Assembly (NCBI RefSeq): GCF_001633105.1
Contig: NZ_LUKZ01000012.1
Span: 872 to 50,497, forward strand
Source of the DNA: Acidovorax sp. GW101-3H11
GTDB taxonomy: Bacteria > Pseudomonadota > Gammaproteobacteria > Burkholderiales > Burkholderiaceae_C
Direction: 5' to 3'
DNA: 49,626 nt
The notes under the pieces were generated by a model. The model was given only the letters and a program-made list of their open reading frames with translations, did not search any database and had not been told where the DNA came from. Shown here piece by piece: positions 1 to 8,148 of the stretch (positions within the stretch are counted from its first letter, which is position 1; every line of letters begins with the position of its first letter). Both the position numbers and the translations under genes were made by a program.

Positions 1-438
1 GAGTTCACGGACCGACTGTTTGCCAGCCGGGAGCGCGAACCCAGCGGCAACCATGAGTTCGACCAACTGTGCCAGGAGCTGGGCATAGAGCACCGGCTGA
101 CCAAGCCCAGGACCCCGAGAACCAACGGCATGGTGGAGCGGTTCAATGGACGCATAGCGGACGTCCTGAAGACCCACCGATTCAACAGCCGCGAAGATAT
201 GGAGCAGACCTTGCTGCGCTATGTGGCCTTGTACAACCACCAGTTGCCGCAGTCAGCGCTCAAGAGCAGTACGCCGATGCAGGCCATGAAACAGTGGTAT
301 CAGACGCACCCGCATCTTTTTCACAAGCGACCCTATGATCGTCCGGGATGTGACAGACCTTGCTGCGCTATGTGGCCTTGTACAACCACCAGTTGCCGCA
401 GTCAGCGCTCAAGAGCAGTACGCCGATGCAGGCCATGA
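1..438 (+). pseudogene. IS481-like transposase, C-terminal part, 3' end altered by duplication
   Basis: Reading frame 1 is open from the first base and gives a DDE-type integrase core tail. It contains TPRTNGMVERFNGR, where the glutamate is the third catalytic acidic residue, followed by the ALYNHQLPQSAL and TPMQAMKQWYQ motifs of this family. The native C-terminus would be HKRPYDRPGCDS, still visible in the second repeat copy with a stop at 507-509. Because the duplicated unit is 149 bp, not a multiple of three, the first copy runs out of frame into the second and ends at 438 with about 27 unrelated residues. The 5' part is cut off by the window edge. Whether the extended protein is active is unknown; I call it a pseudogene cautiously. 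Confidence 0.7.
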
Positions 439-502
439 AACAGTGGTATCAGACGCACCCGCATCTTTTTCACAAGCGACCCTATGATCGTCCGGGATGT
501 GA
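205..502 (+). repeat. 149-bp direct tandem duplication at the IS right end
   Basis: Bases 205-353 are repeated at 354-502 with no difference that I can see. The trinucleotide cag occurs at each unit boundary (205, 354 and 503), so the junction has 3 bp of microhomology. The unit covers the last coding part of the transposase and the terminal inverted repeat. This gives the element two nested right ends. Confidence 0.95.
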
Positions 503-652
503 CAGCTAAGCACGATCTACACCGAGATGTTGATCGACGAATTTTTTTCAACCAACAGCCTTTACGGGCACCGTAGCTCGAACTTTTGAACGTCCACTTT
601 TCACTAGCTGCTACAGGCGTCTCTGAACAGCACCCCGCCGCACAATCCCACC

Positions 653-1708
653 ATGACCTTCCCCTCCCCCTGGCTCCACGAAGCCATCGCCCGCATCGAA
701 GCCGACTACCAGCGCAGTGCCGACACGCACCTGATCCCGCTGCGGCTGCCCGCGTTTGCCGCGCATGGCATTGACCTGTACCTCAAGGACGAATCCACCC
801 ACCCCACGGGCAGCCTGAAACACCGGCTGGCGCGGTCGCTGTTCCTATACGCGCTGTGCAATGGCTGGGTGCATGAAGGCTCGACCATCGTGGAATCCTC
901 CAGTGGCTCCACGGCGGTGAGCGAGGCGTACTTTGCGCGCCTGCTGGGGCTGCCGTTTGTGGCGGTAATGCCGCGCAGCACCTCGCCCGAGAAGGTGGCG
1001 CAGATCGAGTTCCATGGCGGGCGTTGCCACTTTGTGGACAGCGCGGGCGCGGTGTATGACGCGGCCCGTGCGATTGCCGAGGAGACGGGCGGCCACTACA
1101 TGGACCAATTCACCTATGCCGAGCGGGCGACCGACTGGCGGGGCAACAACAACATTGCCGAGAGCATGTTCACGCAGATGGCGCGCGAGCCGCACCCGGT
1201 CCCGCGCTGGATTGTGGTGGGTGCGGGCACGGGCGGCACCAGCGCCACCATTGGCCGCTATGTGCGCTACCAGCGCCATGCCACGCAGGTGTGTGTGGCT
1301 GACCCGGCGGGCTCGGTGTTCAGCGCCTACCACCGCACGGGCGATGCGCAGCTCACGGCGCCGGGCTCGCGCATCGAGGGCATTGGGCGGCCACGGGTGG
1401 AGCCAAGCTTTATCCGCACGCTGGTGGACCGCATGGTGGATGTGGCGGACTGCGAATCGGTTGCTGCCATGCGCGCGCTGTCGCAGTTGCTGGGGCGGCG
1501 TGTGGGGCCGTCTACCGGCACCAACTTTGTGGCCATGCTCACGCTGGCCAGCGAGATGCGCGAGCGGGGCGAGCGCGGCTCCATCCTGTCGCTGCTGTGC
1601 GATGCGGGCGAACGCTATCTGCCCACGTACTTCGACATCGAGTGGGTGGACCGCACGTTTGGCGATTGCTCGGCCGCGCAGCAGAAGGTGGATGCGTTGA
1701 TGGGCTGA
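653..1708 (+). CDS. PLP-dependent cysteine synthase-family enzyme (Cds1-like L-cysteine desulfhydrase)
   Basis: This 351-residue protein belongs to the fold-type II PLP enzymes (PALP family). The PLP lysine is Lys56 in PTGSLKHR. The substrate-binding loop reads [18 protein letters not shown] (about 82-99) instead of the SSGNTG of classical O-acetylserine sulfhydrylases. The phosphate-binding glycine loop [10 protein letters not shown] lies at 192-201. The [11 protein letters not shown] signature is what I associate with Cds1-type cysteine desulfhydrases, which release sulfide from cysteine. That substrate assignment is from memory of the family and is less secure than the fold. The protein is cytosolic, with no signal peptide. 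It stands alone between the insertion sequence and the exported protein downstream. I chose the ATG at 653 because the family's N-terminal region begins immediately after it. Confidence 0.85.
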   Translation: MTFPSPWLHEAIARIEADYQRSADTHLIPLRLPAFAAHGIDLYLKDESTHPTGSLKHRLARSLFLYALCNGWVHEGSTIVESSSGSTAVSEAYFARLLGLPFVAVMPRSTSPEKVAQIEFHGGRCHFVDSAGAVYDAARAIAEETGGHYMDQFTYAERATDWRGNNNIAESMFTQMAREPHPVPRWIVVGAGTGGTSATIGRYVRYQRHATQVCVADPAGSVFSAYHRTGDAQLTAPGSRIEGIGRPRVEPSFIRTLVDRMVDVADCESVAAMRALSQLLGRRVGPSTGTNFVAMLTLASEMRERGERGSILSLLCDAGERYLPTYFDIEWVDRTFGDCSAAQQKVDALMG

Positions 1709-1770
1709 GCGCCCTGCCCCGTCCCGCAGTTCCATTCCGAAATTCCATCCCGTACCTCGATCCCCACACC

Positions 1771-2892
1771 ATGCACAGCTCCACACGCCGCCAGTGGCTG
1801 ATGGGGGCCAGCCTACAGGCAGCCGGGCTGGGCGCGCTGCTCTGTCCGGGTGTGGCGCAGGCGTTGCCTGCGCGCACGCTGGCCTTCCCGCACGACCATG
1901 GCAGCCACCCGGAGCTGCGCACCGAGTGGTGGTACATCACCGGCCATGTGCAGGCGCAGGGCCAGCCGTGGGGGTTTCAGCTCACGTTTTTCCGGTCGCG
2001 GGTGGATACCACGCAGAGCCTGCAGTCGGCGTTTGCGGCCAAGCAGCTGCTGTTTGCACATGCAGCCATCACCGACGTGAAGGGGCAGCGCCTGCGGCAT
2101 GACCAGCGCATTGCGCGTGCGGGTTTTGGCGTGGCGCAGGCCAGCGAGGCGGACACGCGCATCCGCCTGCAGGACTGGACGCTGGAGCGCAGTGATGTGC
2201 CGCGTAGCACGGCTGCCGATGGCCCGCGCAGCCGCTACACCACGCGCATCACCGGCGGCGAACTGGGGCTGGAGCTGCAGTTCGACAGCACGCAGCCGGT
2301 GCTGCTGCAGGGCCAGCAAGGCCTGTCGCGCAAGGGGCCGGAAGCGATGCAGGCGAGCTACTACTACAGCCAGCCGCAGCTGGCCGTGAGCGGGCACCTG
2401 ACGGTGGCGGGCCGCCGCATGGCGGTGGAGCCGGGTACCGGCCGCGCGTGGATGGACCACGAGTGGAGCGAGGCGCTGATGCACCCCGAGGCCCAGGGCT
2501 GGGACTGGATCGGCATGAACCTGGCCGATGGCAGCGCATTGACCGCCTTCCGCCTGCGGCGCGCGGATGGGTCGGCGCTGTGGGCCGGGGGGTCGTGGCG
2601 GGCGCCCGGGCAGCCTGCGCAGGTGTTTGGCACACAGGCCGTGGTGTTCACCCCACTGCGCACCTGGGCCAGCCCGCACAGTGGCGCGCGGTACCCGGTG
2701 CAGTGGCGGGTGTTGACGCCGGTGGGGCAGTTTGAGGTGCGCGCGCTGTTGGACAACCAGGAGCTGGACAGCAGTGGGTCCAGCGGCGCGATTTATTGGG
2801 AGGGGCTGTCCGATCTGCTGGACGGCAGCGGACAGCCCGTGGGCCGGGGCTATCTGGAGATGACCGGATATGCCAAGCCGCTGCGCCTGTGA
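1771..2892 (+). CDS. Tat-exported AttH/CrtC-type lipocalin-like protein
   Basis: The 373-residue product resembles the AttH/hydroxyneurosporene synthase (CrtC) family. Near the N-terminus the mature part has the family hallmark ELRTEWWYITGHV, followed by GFQLTFFR. Later it has MDHEWSEALM and a GWDWIGMNLADGSALTAFRLR segment. The N-terminus, TRRQWLMGASLQAAGLGALL, looks like a twin-arginine signal ending near AQA, so the protein is probably exported folded to the periplasm. An open frame extends further upstream, but the ATG at 1771 is the start that places the signal at the N-terminus. Homologues often sit beside a LolCDE-like ABC permease. No such gene is present here. The biochemical activity in non-carotenogenic bacteria is unknown. 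Confidence 0.82.
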   Translation: MHSSTRRQWLMGASLQAAGLGALLCPGVAQALPARTLAFPHDHGSHPELRTEWWYITGHVQAQGQPWGFQLTFFRSRVDTTQSLQSAFAAKQLLFAHAAITDVKGQRLRHDQRIARAGFGVAQASEADTRIRLQDWTLERSDVPRSTAADGPRSRYTTRITGGELGLELQFDSTQPVLLQGQQGLSRKGPEAMQASYYYSQPQLAVSGHLTVAGRRMAVEPGTGRAWMDHEWSEALMHPEAQGWDWIGMNLADGSALTAFRLRRADGSALWAGGSWRAPGQPAQVFGTQAVVFTPLRTWASPHSGARYPVQWRVLTPVGQFEVRALLDNQELDSSGSSGAIYWEGLSDLLDGSGQPVGRGYLEMTGYAKPLRL

Positions 2893-2910
2893 GGGCGGCA
2901 GCGGCTTTTT
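2876..2910 (+). terminator. Rho-independent terminator overlapping the stop codon of the AttH-like gene
   Basis: AGCCGCTGC (2876-2884) pairs perfectly with GCAGCGGCT (2898-2906), enclosing a 13-nt loop and followed by a run of five T (2906-2910). The TGA stop codon at 2890-2892 lies in the loop, so the last codons form the upstream arm. Confidence 0.7.
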
Positions 2911-2938
2911 GATCCGGCCTCTTTGAAATTGAAGTATC

Positions 2939-2997
2939 CGTTCGGGTTGAGCTTGTCGAAACCTTGCGCGGCGCTTCGACAAGCTCAGCGTGAACGG
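2939..2997. repeat. Dispersed palindromic repeat with a 'TTCGACAAGCTCA' core
   Basis: TGAGCTTGTCGAA (2948-2960) and TTCGACAAGCTCA (2975-2987) are perfect 13-bp inverted arms around a 14-nt spacer. Outer arms CCGTTC (2939-2944) and GAACGG (2992-2997) extend the palindrome. This sequence type is a very common intergenic repeat in Comamonadaceae and some other bacteria, as I recall. It lies between two convergent genes, where it could also act as a bidirectional barrier to transcription. Confidence 0.75.
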
Positions 2998-3064
2998 TTC
3001 AAGTGGGTTGGAGCCGGGTCAACAATGCTCGCAAGACACCGCCAGAGCAGGCGGCGCCACATTC

Positions 3065-4066
3065 TCAATGCTTGGCCGTGCTGCCCGCGCGGCGTTGTGC
3101 CAGCCAGGCAATGATCTCGCCCATGATGCCCCGGCGGAAGGCCAGCACGCAGATCACGAAGATCAGGCCCGTGACCATGGTGACGGACTCGCCCAGGGTC
3201 TTGAACCATTCCACGCTGGTCAGGGCCGCGAGCAGGTTGCCGAATTCGCCGATCTTGTTCTCCAGCAGCACCACCACGGCCGAGCCGATGAGCGGGCCGG
3301 ACAACGTGCCCAGGCCGCCCACCAGCGTCATCAGAATGACCTGGCCCGAGGCCGTCCAGTGCACATCCGACAGCGTGGCAAAGCCCAGCACCAGGGTCTT
3401 GAGCGAACCGGCCAGGCCCGCCAGCGCGGCCGACAGCACAAAGGCCAGCAGCTTGAAGCGGTGCGTGTCGTAGCCCAGCGAGATGGCGCGGGGTTCGTTC
3501 TCCTTGATGCCCTTGAGCACCTGGCCGAACGGCGAGTGGATGGTGCGCACGATCAGCAGGAACGCCAGCGCCACGATCACCAGGGCCACGTAGTACATGA
3601 CGAGGTCGCTTTGCAGGTCGATCACACCAAACAGCTTGCCGCGTGGCACGCCCTGCAGGCCGTCTTCACCGCCAGTGAACTTGGCTTGCAGGCAGGCGAA
3701 GAACAGCATCTGCGCCAGCGCCAGCGTGATCATGGAGAAGTAGATGCCCTGGCGACGGATGGCCAGCCAGCCAAAGAGCAGGCCCAGCAGCGCGCCCCCG
3801 GCCGTGCCCAGCAGCAGGCCCACTTCGGGCGTCAGGCCCCAGACCTTGATGGCGTGGCCCGCCACATAGGCAGCACCACCCAGGAAGGCCGCGTGGCCGA
3901 AGGACAGCAGGCCGGTGAAGCCCAGCAGCAGGTTGAAGGCCGAAGCAAACAGTGCAAAGCACATGAGCTTCATCACGAAAACAGGGTAGGCACCGAGGAA
4001 GGGTGCAACAACCAGGCCCAGCAGCAGCAGGCCGTATCCGACGGGGGCAATGTTCTTGAAGTTCAT
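3065..4066 (-). CDS. livM: Branched-chain amino acid ABC transporter permease LivM
   Basis: This 333-residue integral membrane protein is the second permease of a HAAT-type importer. It has many hydrophobic helices and the family segment TGLLSFGHAAFLGGAAYVAG (about 51-70), then GIYFSMITLALAQM, and the late motif GLAGSLKTLVLGFATLSDVH with GGLGTLSGPLIGSAVV. The C-terminus, RRGIMGEIIAWLAQRR, is typical. It starts 12 bp after livH ends and is the last gene of the liv operon. It is convergent with the AttH-like gene. It pairs with LivH in the membrane and receives ATP-driven power from LivG and LivF. Confidence 0.92.
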   Translation of the reverse strand: MNFKNIAPVGYGLLLLGLVVAPFLGAYPVFVMKLMCFALFASAFNLLLGFTGLLSFGHAAFLGGAAYVAGHAIKVWGLTPEVGLLLGTAGGALLGLLFGWLAIRRQGIYFSMITLALAQMLFFACLQAKFTGGEDGLQGVPRGKLFGVIDLQSDLVMYYVALVIVALAFLLIVRTIHSPFGQVLKGIKENEPRAISLGYDTHRFKLLAFVLSAALAGLAGSLKTLVLGFATLSDVHWTASGQVILMTLVGGLGTLSGPLIGSAVVVLLENKIGEFGNLLAALTSVEWFKTLGESVTMVTGLIFVICVLAFRRGIMGEIIAWLAQRRAGSTAKH

Positions 4067-4078
4067 GCTGGCTGCCCC

Positions 4079-4963
4079 TTATTTCTCTTTGCCGAACAGG
4101 CCGGCGGGGCGGATGAGGAGAACGATGACCATGATGACGAACACCACGGTGGACGACGCTTCGGGGTAGAACACCTTGGTGAAGCCTTCGATGACGCCCA
4201 GGCCCAGCCCGGTGAGGATGGAGCCCATGATGGAGCCCATGCCGCCAATCACCACCACCGCAAACACCACGATGATGAGGTTCTGGCCCATGAGCGGCGT
4301 GACCTGGTACACAGGCGCAGCGAGCACACCGGCAAACGCGGCCAGTGCGGCGCCAAAGGCATAGGTCAGCGTCACCATCACTGGCACGTTGATGCCGAAG
4401 GCCTCTACCAGACGCGGGTTTTCGGTACCGGCGCGCAGGTAGGCACCGAGCTTGGTTTTTTCGATCACGTACCAGGTGGCCACGCAGACGACGATGGATG
4501 CCACCACAACCCAGGCGCGGTAGTTGGGCATGATCATGAAGCCGAGGTTGGTGGCGCCTTCGAGCAGCTCGGGCGTGTCGTAGCCCAGGCCCGATACGCC
4601 GTAGATCGAGCGGAACACGCCTTCGATCAGCAGCGTGAGGCCCAGTGTGAGCAGCAGGCCATAGAGATGGTCGAGCTTGTAGATCCAGCGCAGCAGCAGG
4701 CGTTCGATGAGCACCCCGAACAGGCCCACCACCAGCGGTGCCAGCACCAGCATCAACCAGTAGTTGATGCCGAGGTAGTTCATGGCCATCCAGGTGATCA
4801 GGGCGCCGGTCATGAACAGCGCACCGTGCGCAAAGTTGATGACGTTGAGCAGGCCGAAGATCACGGCCAGCCCGAGGCTGAGGATTGCGTAGAACGATCC
4901 GTTGACCAGCCCCAGAAGGAGCTGGCTCAACAGGCCGGGCAATGAGACACCAAAGATTTCCAT
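4079..4963 (-). CDS. livH: Branched-chain amino acid ABC transporter permease LivH
   Basis: The 294-residue protein has the LivH signature near the N-terminus, LVNGSFYAILSLGLAVIFGL, followed by NVINFAHGALFMTGALI. It ends with the conserved GGMGSIMGSILTGLGLGVIE and LLIRPAGLFGK. About eight hydrophobic segments are visible. The gene lies between the binding-protein gene (about 100 bp upstream) and livM (12 bp downstream) on the same strand, so it forms the permease pair with LivM. The substrate could be branched-chain amino acids, but related systems carry urea, amides or aromatic acids. The sequence does not decide this. Confidence 0.92.
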   Translation of the reverse strand: MEIFGVSLPGLLSQLLLGLVNGSFYAILSLGLAVIFGLLNVINFAHGALFMTGALITWMAMNYLGINYWLMLVLAPLVVGLFGVLIERLLLRWIYKLDHLYGLLLTLGLTLLIEGVFRSIYGVSGLGYDTPELLEGATNLGFMIMPNYRAWVVVASIVVCVATWYVIEKTKLGAYLRAGTENPRLVEAFGINVPVMVTLTYAFGAALAAFAGVLAAPVYQVTPLMGQNLIIVVFAVVVIGGMGSIMGSILTGLGLGVIEGFTKVFYPEASSTVVFVIMVIVLLIRPAGLFGKEK

Positions 4964-5064
4964 GGGAGGCAGCAGCAGGTGGAGGGGTTCAGGTCAGAGG
5001 GCGCCCACGGGCCAGGCCCCACCGGCAGCGGCGGGGTCGGGCACGAGGGCTTCCTCTCAGGGGT

Positions 5065-6258
5065 TTACTTCCAGAGCGCGCACTTGCTCTCGGCCTTGGT
5101 GGTGAACACCTGGTCACCGGGCAGCTTCTTGATGAGCTTGTAGTAGTCCCAGGGCTTGGTGGATTCCGAAGGCTTCTTCACTTCCATCAGGTACATGTCG
5201 TGCACGTAGCGGCCATCAGGACGCAGTTGGCCGGAGCCGAAGAAGTCGTTCATCTTCATGCCGCGCCAGGTGGTCATCACCTTGTCAGCATCGACCGACT
5301 TGGCGGCTTCCACGGCCTTGAGGTAGTTCATGGTGGCGGAGTAGTCGGCCGCCTGGATTTCGGTAGGCATGCGCTTGGTCTTCTCGAAGAAGCGGGCCGA
5401 GAACTTGCGCGTCTCGTCGTTCAGGTCCCAGTACCAGCTGGTGGTGAACTGCAGGCCTTCGGTGTTGCGCAGGCCCAGGCTGTGCACGTCAGAGATGAAG
5501 ATCAGCAAACCGGCGAGCTTCATGCTCTTGCCGATGCCAAACTCTTTGGCGGCCTTGATGGCGTTGATGGTGTCGCCACCGGCATTGGCCAGGCCCAGGA
5601 TCTGGGCCTTGGAGTTCTGCGCCTGCAGCAGGAAGGACGAGAAGTCCGACGCATTCAGCGGGTGGCGCACGGCGCCCACCACGGTGCCGCCCTTGGCCTT
5701 GACCACGGTGCTGGTGTCAGCCTCCAGCGCGTGGCCGAAAGCGTAGTCTGCCGTGAGGAAGTACCAGCTCTTGCCGCCGTTGTCGATGATCGCAGAGCCC
5801 GTGCCCTTGGCCAGGGCGACCGTGTCATACGCGTAGTGCACCGTGTAGGGGGTGCACTGGTCGTTGGTCAGTGCCGAGCTGGCGGCGCCGTTGTTGATGT
5901 AGACGCGCTTCTTCTCTGCGGCCACCTTGGCCGTGGCCAGTGCCGTGCCGGAGTTGGTGCCGCCAAAGACCATGGTCAGGCCCTGGGTGTCGATCCACTC
6001 GCGGGCCTTGGAGGCGGCGATGTCGGCCTTGTTCTGGTGGTCGGCCGTGAGCAACTCGATGGGCATGCCCAGCACCTTGCCGCCGAAGTCGTCGATGGCC
6101 ATCTGGATGGCCACGGCACCGTTCTTGCCCTCCAGGTCGGCGTACAGGCTGGACATGTCGGTGATGAAGCCGATCTTGACCTTGTCCTGTGCCTGGGCCG
6201 TAGTGGCCAGGCCTGCGGCGGCCAGCATCAAGGCCAGCAGTGTGAGTTGTTTCTTCAT
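5065..6258 (-). CDS. Periplasmic substrate-binding protein of the liv-type ABC importer
   Basis: The 397-residue product begins with a Sec signal peptide, MKKQLTLLALMLAAAGLATT, probably cleaved after AQA. The mature part starts KVKIGFITDMSSLYADLEGK, typical of type I periplasmic binding proteins (Peripla_BP_6). Further family features are GGTNSGTALA and the TADYAFGHALEADT segment, followed by KAKGGTVVGAVRHPLNASDFSS. It lies between livF and livH. The gene order G-F-binding protein-H-M differs from the E. coli order. The DYAFG and HPLN motifs resemble binding proteins I associate with varied ligands in Comamonadaceae, so the substrate is left open. Confidence 0.9.
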   Translation of the reverse strand: MKKQLTLLALMLAAAGLATTAQAQDKVKIGFITDMSSLYADLEGKNGAVAIQMAIDDFGGKVLGMPIELLTADHQNKADIAASKAREWIDTQGLTMVFGGTNSGTALATAKVAAEKKRVYINNGAASSALTNDQCTPYTVHYAYDTVALAKGTGSAIIDNGGKSWYFLTADYAFGHALEADTSTVVKAKGGTVVGAVRHPLNASDFSSFLLQAQNSKAQILGLANAGGDTINAIKAAKEFGIGKSMKLAGLLIFISDVHSLGLRNTEGLQFTTSWYWDLNDETRKFSARFFEKTKRMPTEIQAADYSATMNYLKAVEAAKSVDADKVMTTWRGMKMNDFFGSGQLRPDGRYVHDMYLMEVKKPSESTKPWDYYKLIKKLPGDQVFTTKAESKCALWK

Positions 6259-6318
6259 GGATTTGTCTCCTGTGGGTGTGGTGGTTGAAGAAAGCGAAAA
6301 TTGGGAAGCAGGCTGCGT

Positions 6319-7032
6319 TCAGACGCCCAGCAATTCGTTGAGCACGGGCATCTTGGCTTCGAGTTCGGACGCACCGAACTTCTCGACGATGCGGCCATGC
6401 TCCATCACGTAGAAGCGGTCGGCCAGCGGCGCGGCAAAGCGGAAGTTCTGCTCGACCATGACCACCGTGTAGCCCTTTTCGCGCAGCATCTTGATCATGC
6501 GGGCCAGGGCCTGCACGATGACCGGCGCGAGGCCTTCGGAGATTTCATCGAGCAGCAGCAGGTTGGCGCCAGTGCGCAGGATGCGGGCCACGGCCAGCAT
6601 CTGCTGCTCGCCGCCCGACAGGCGCGTGCCCTGGCTGTTCTTGCGCTCGGCCAGGTTGGGGAACATGGCGTAGATCTCTTGCACCGACATGCCCGGTGTG
6701 CCTGTCTTGAGCGCGGGCGGCAGCAGCAGGTTTTCTTCGCACGACAGGCTGGAGAAAATGCCGCGCTCTTCCGGGCAGTAGCCCACGCCCAGGTGCGCAA
6801 TGCGGTGCGTGGGCATGTTCACGGTTTCCACGCCGTTGATCTTGACCGAGCCCTTGCGCGCGCCGGTCAGGCCCATGATGGCACGCATGGTGGTGGTGCG
6901 ACCCGCGCCGTTGCGGCCCAGCAGCGTGACCACCTCGCCGGGCTGGACGACGATGTCCACGCCGTGCAGCACATGCGACTCGCCGTACCAGGCTTCGAGG
7001 TTTTTGATTTCGAGTGCGGGAGCGGCAGCCAT
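6319..7032 (-). CDS. livF: ABC importer ATPase LivF with an arginine in the Walker A motif
   Basis: This 237-residue cytosolic ATPase carries the Q-loop and signature RLSGGEQQMLAVARIL, Walker B LLLLDEISEGLAP and the H-loop-region segment VVMVEQNFRFA, as in LivF proteins. Its Walker A reads GRNGAGRTTT at residues 39-48. Position 45, normally the phosphate-contacting lysine, is arginine (codon CGC). LivG next to it has the normal lysine. I take the ATG at 7032, which overlaps the livG TGA by one base (TGATG). A TTG one codon earlier is possible but less likely. The overlap implies translational coupling with livG. Confidence 0.92.
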   Translation of the reverse strand: MAAAPALEIKNLEAWYGESHVLHGVDIVVQPGEVVTLLGRNGAGRTTTMRAIMGLTGARKGSVKINGVETVNMPTHRIAHLGVGYCPEERGIFSSLSCEENLLLPPALKTGTPGMSVQEIYAMFPNLAERKNSQGTRLSGGEQQMLAVARILRTGANLLLLDEISEGLAPVIVQALARMIKMLREKGYTVVMVEQNFRFAAPLADRFYVMEHGRIVEKFGASELEAKMPVLNELLGV

Positions 7033-7802
7033 CAATGCGCTCCTTGCAGTTGGCCATCGGTGGTGCCCATGTAGGCTTCCATGACTTGGGGGTTGTTCGA
7101 GACTTCTTCGTAGGGCCCTTCGGCCAGCACGGCACCACGCTGCAGCACGGTGATGCGGTCCGCTATTGTTGAGACAACCTTCATGTTGTGTTCCACCATC
7201 AGGATGGTGCGACCCGCCGAGACCTTTTTGATGAGCTGGGTGACGCGGTCCACGTCCTCGTGGCCCATGCCCTGGGTGGGCTCGTCGAGCAGCATCAGCT
7301 CGGGCTCCATCGACAGCGTGGTGGCAATCTCCAGCGCGCGCTTGCGGCCGTAGGGAAGGTTCACGGTAACCTCGTCGGCCAGGTCTTCCAGGCCCACTTC
7401 GGTCAGCAGTTGCATGGCGCGGTCGTCCAGTTGGCTCAGGGTGCGTTCGCTGCGCCAGAAGTGGAACGAGGTGCCCAGCTTGCGCTGCAGGCCCAGGCGC
7501 ACGTTCTCCATCAGCGTGAGGTGCGGAAACACCGCTGAGATCTGGAACGAGCGGATCACACCGCGCCGGGCAATCTGCGCGGGCTGCTCGCGTGTGATGT
7601 CGTGCCCGTTGAAGCGGATCACGCCCGAGGTGGGCTCCAGAAACTTGGTCAGCAGGTTGAAGCAGGTGGTCTTGCCTGCGCCATTGGGGCCGATCAGCGC
7701 ATGGATGGAACCACGGCGCACTGCCAGGTTCACATCGCTCACGGCAGTGAAGCCCTTGAACTCTTTGGTCAGGCTTTTGGTTTCAAGAATGACGTCGCTC
7801 AT
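7032..7802 (-). CDS. livG: ABC importer ATPase LivG
   Basis: The 256-residue protein is the LivG-type ATPase. Walker A is GPNGAGKTT (38-46), with the canonical lysine. The signature motif is the LivG-specific LPYGRKRALEIATTL in place of LSGGQ, and Walker B is LMLLDEPTQGM. The C-terminus has the ITVLQRGAVLAEGPYEEVSN pattern. It is the first gene of the liv operon and is divergent from the ABC exporter. The upstream 350 bp hold direct repeats and a short palindrome that may be operator sequence. Confidence 0.93.
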   Translation of the reverse strand: MSDVILETKSLTKEFKGFTAVSDVNLAVRRGSIHALIGPNGAGKTTCFNLLTKFLEPTSGVIRFNGHDITREQPAQIARRGVIRSFQISAVFPHLTLMENVRLGLQRKLGTSFHFWRSERTLSQLDDRAMQLLTEVGLEDLADEVTVNLPYGRKRALEIATTLSMEPELMLLDEPTQGMGHEDVDRVTQLIKKVSAGRTILMVEHNMKVVSTIADRITVLQRGAVLAEGPYEEVSNNPQVMEAYMGTTDGQLQGAH

Positions 7803-8148
7803 TGCGCCTTGGCCGCTCCGTAGGGTGCTGAGGAATGGAGCCTTGCAGCAAGGTCTCCGTGTGTGGGTCTCGGCGCATCGTATGTCTCTCTACCCTGCGG
7901 TAGATACTGGGACTAATGCCTATGTATAAATGCCTACGTACCCACCGCCCGCAGCGCAGGCGCACCAACGGCTGCGGGCCCACAGCGCAGGCCAGCGCTC
8001 AATCCAGCCCTTCGAACGGCCTGCGCACGGCCCCGGCTCGAGGGCCTGCAGCGCGGGGGCATCACTGACTTTTTGCTGACACCGCCCCGCAGCGCCCCTT
8101 GGCCTGCGCGCCATGCACGCCGTCATGGGCCGGGCCTACACTGCCGCC
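7803..8148. other. Divergent intergenic region between livG and the ABC exporter
   Basis: No gene is visible in these 346 bp. The livG-proximal half holds the repeats annotated at 7890-7936. The exporter-proximal half is GC-rich and contains ctgactttttgctgacacc near 8065-8083, which could contribute to a promoter, but I cannot define -35/-10 boxes with confidence. Confidence 0.5.
7890..7936 (-). promoter_or_regulatory. Candidate operator upstream of livG: direct repeats plus palindrome
   Basis: Read on the livG strand, TAGGCATT occurs twice (7936-7929 and 7922-7915) with a 14-bp period. A palindrome CTACC-N4-GGTAG follows at 7890-7903. The whole module lies about 90-135 bp upstream of the livG start. 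Similar repeat-rich modules precede transport and alcohol-oxidation genes in related bacteria, as I recall, and LuxR-family control would be a guess. Confidence 0.45.

Larger units (their letters stand above)
1..504 (+). mobile_element. 3' part of an IS481-like insertion sequence
   Basis: The window opens inside an insertion sequence. The visible part encodes the C-terminal half of a DDE transposase, and its right end reads gtccgggatgtgaca, whose complement begins TGTCACATCCC, a plausible IS481-type terminal inverted repeat. That end occurs twice, finishing near 355 and near 504, because the last 149 bp are duplicated. The left end and most of the transposase lie outside the window, so the family call rests on the transposase tail alone. 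Target-site duplication cannot be checked. Confidence 0.75.

Noticed and set aside
2990..4945. Plus-strand open frame opposite livM/livH (about 650 codons)
   Set aside because: Antisense to two clear permease genes; Gln/His-rich composition typical of shadow frames.
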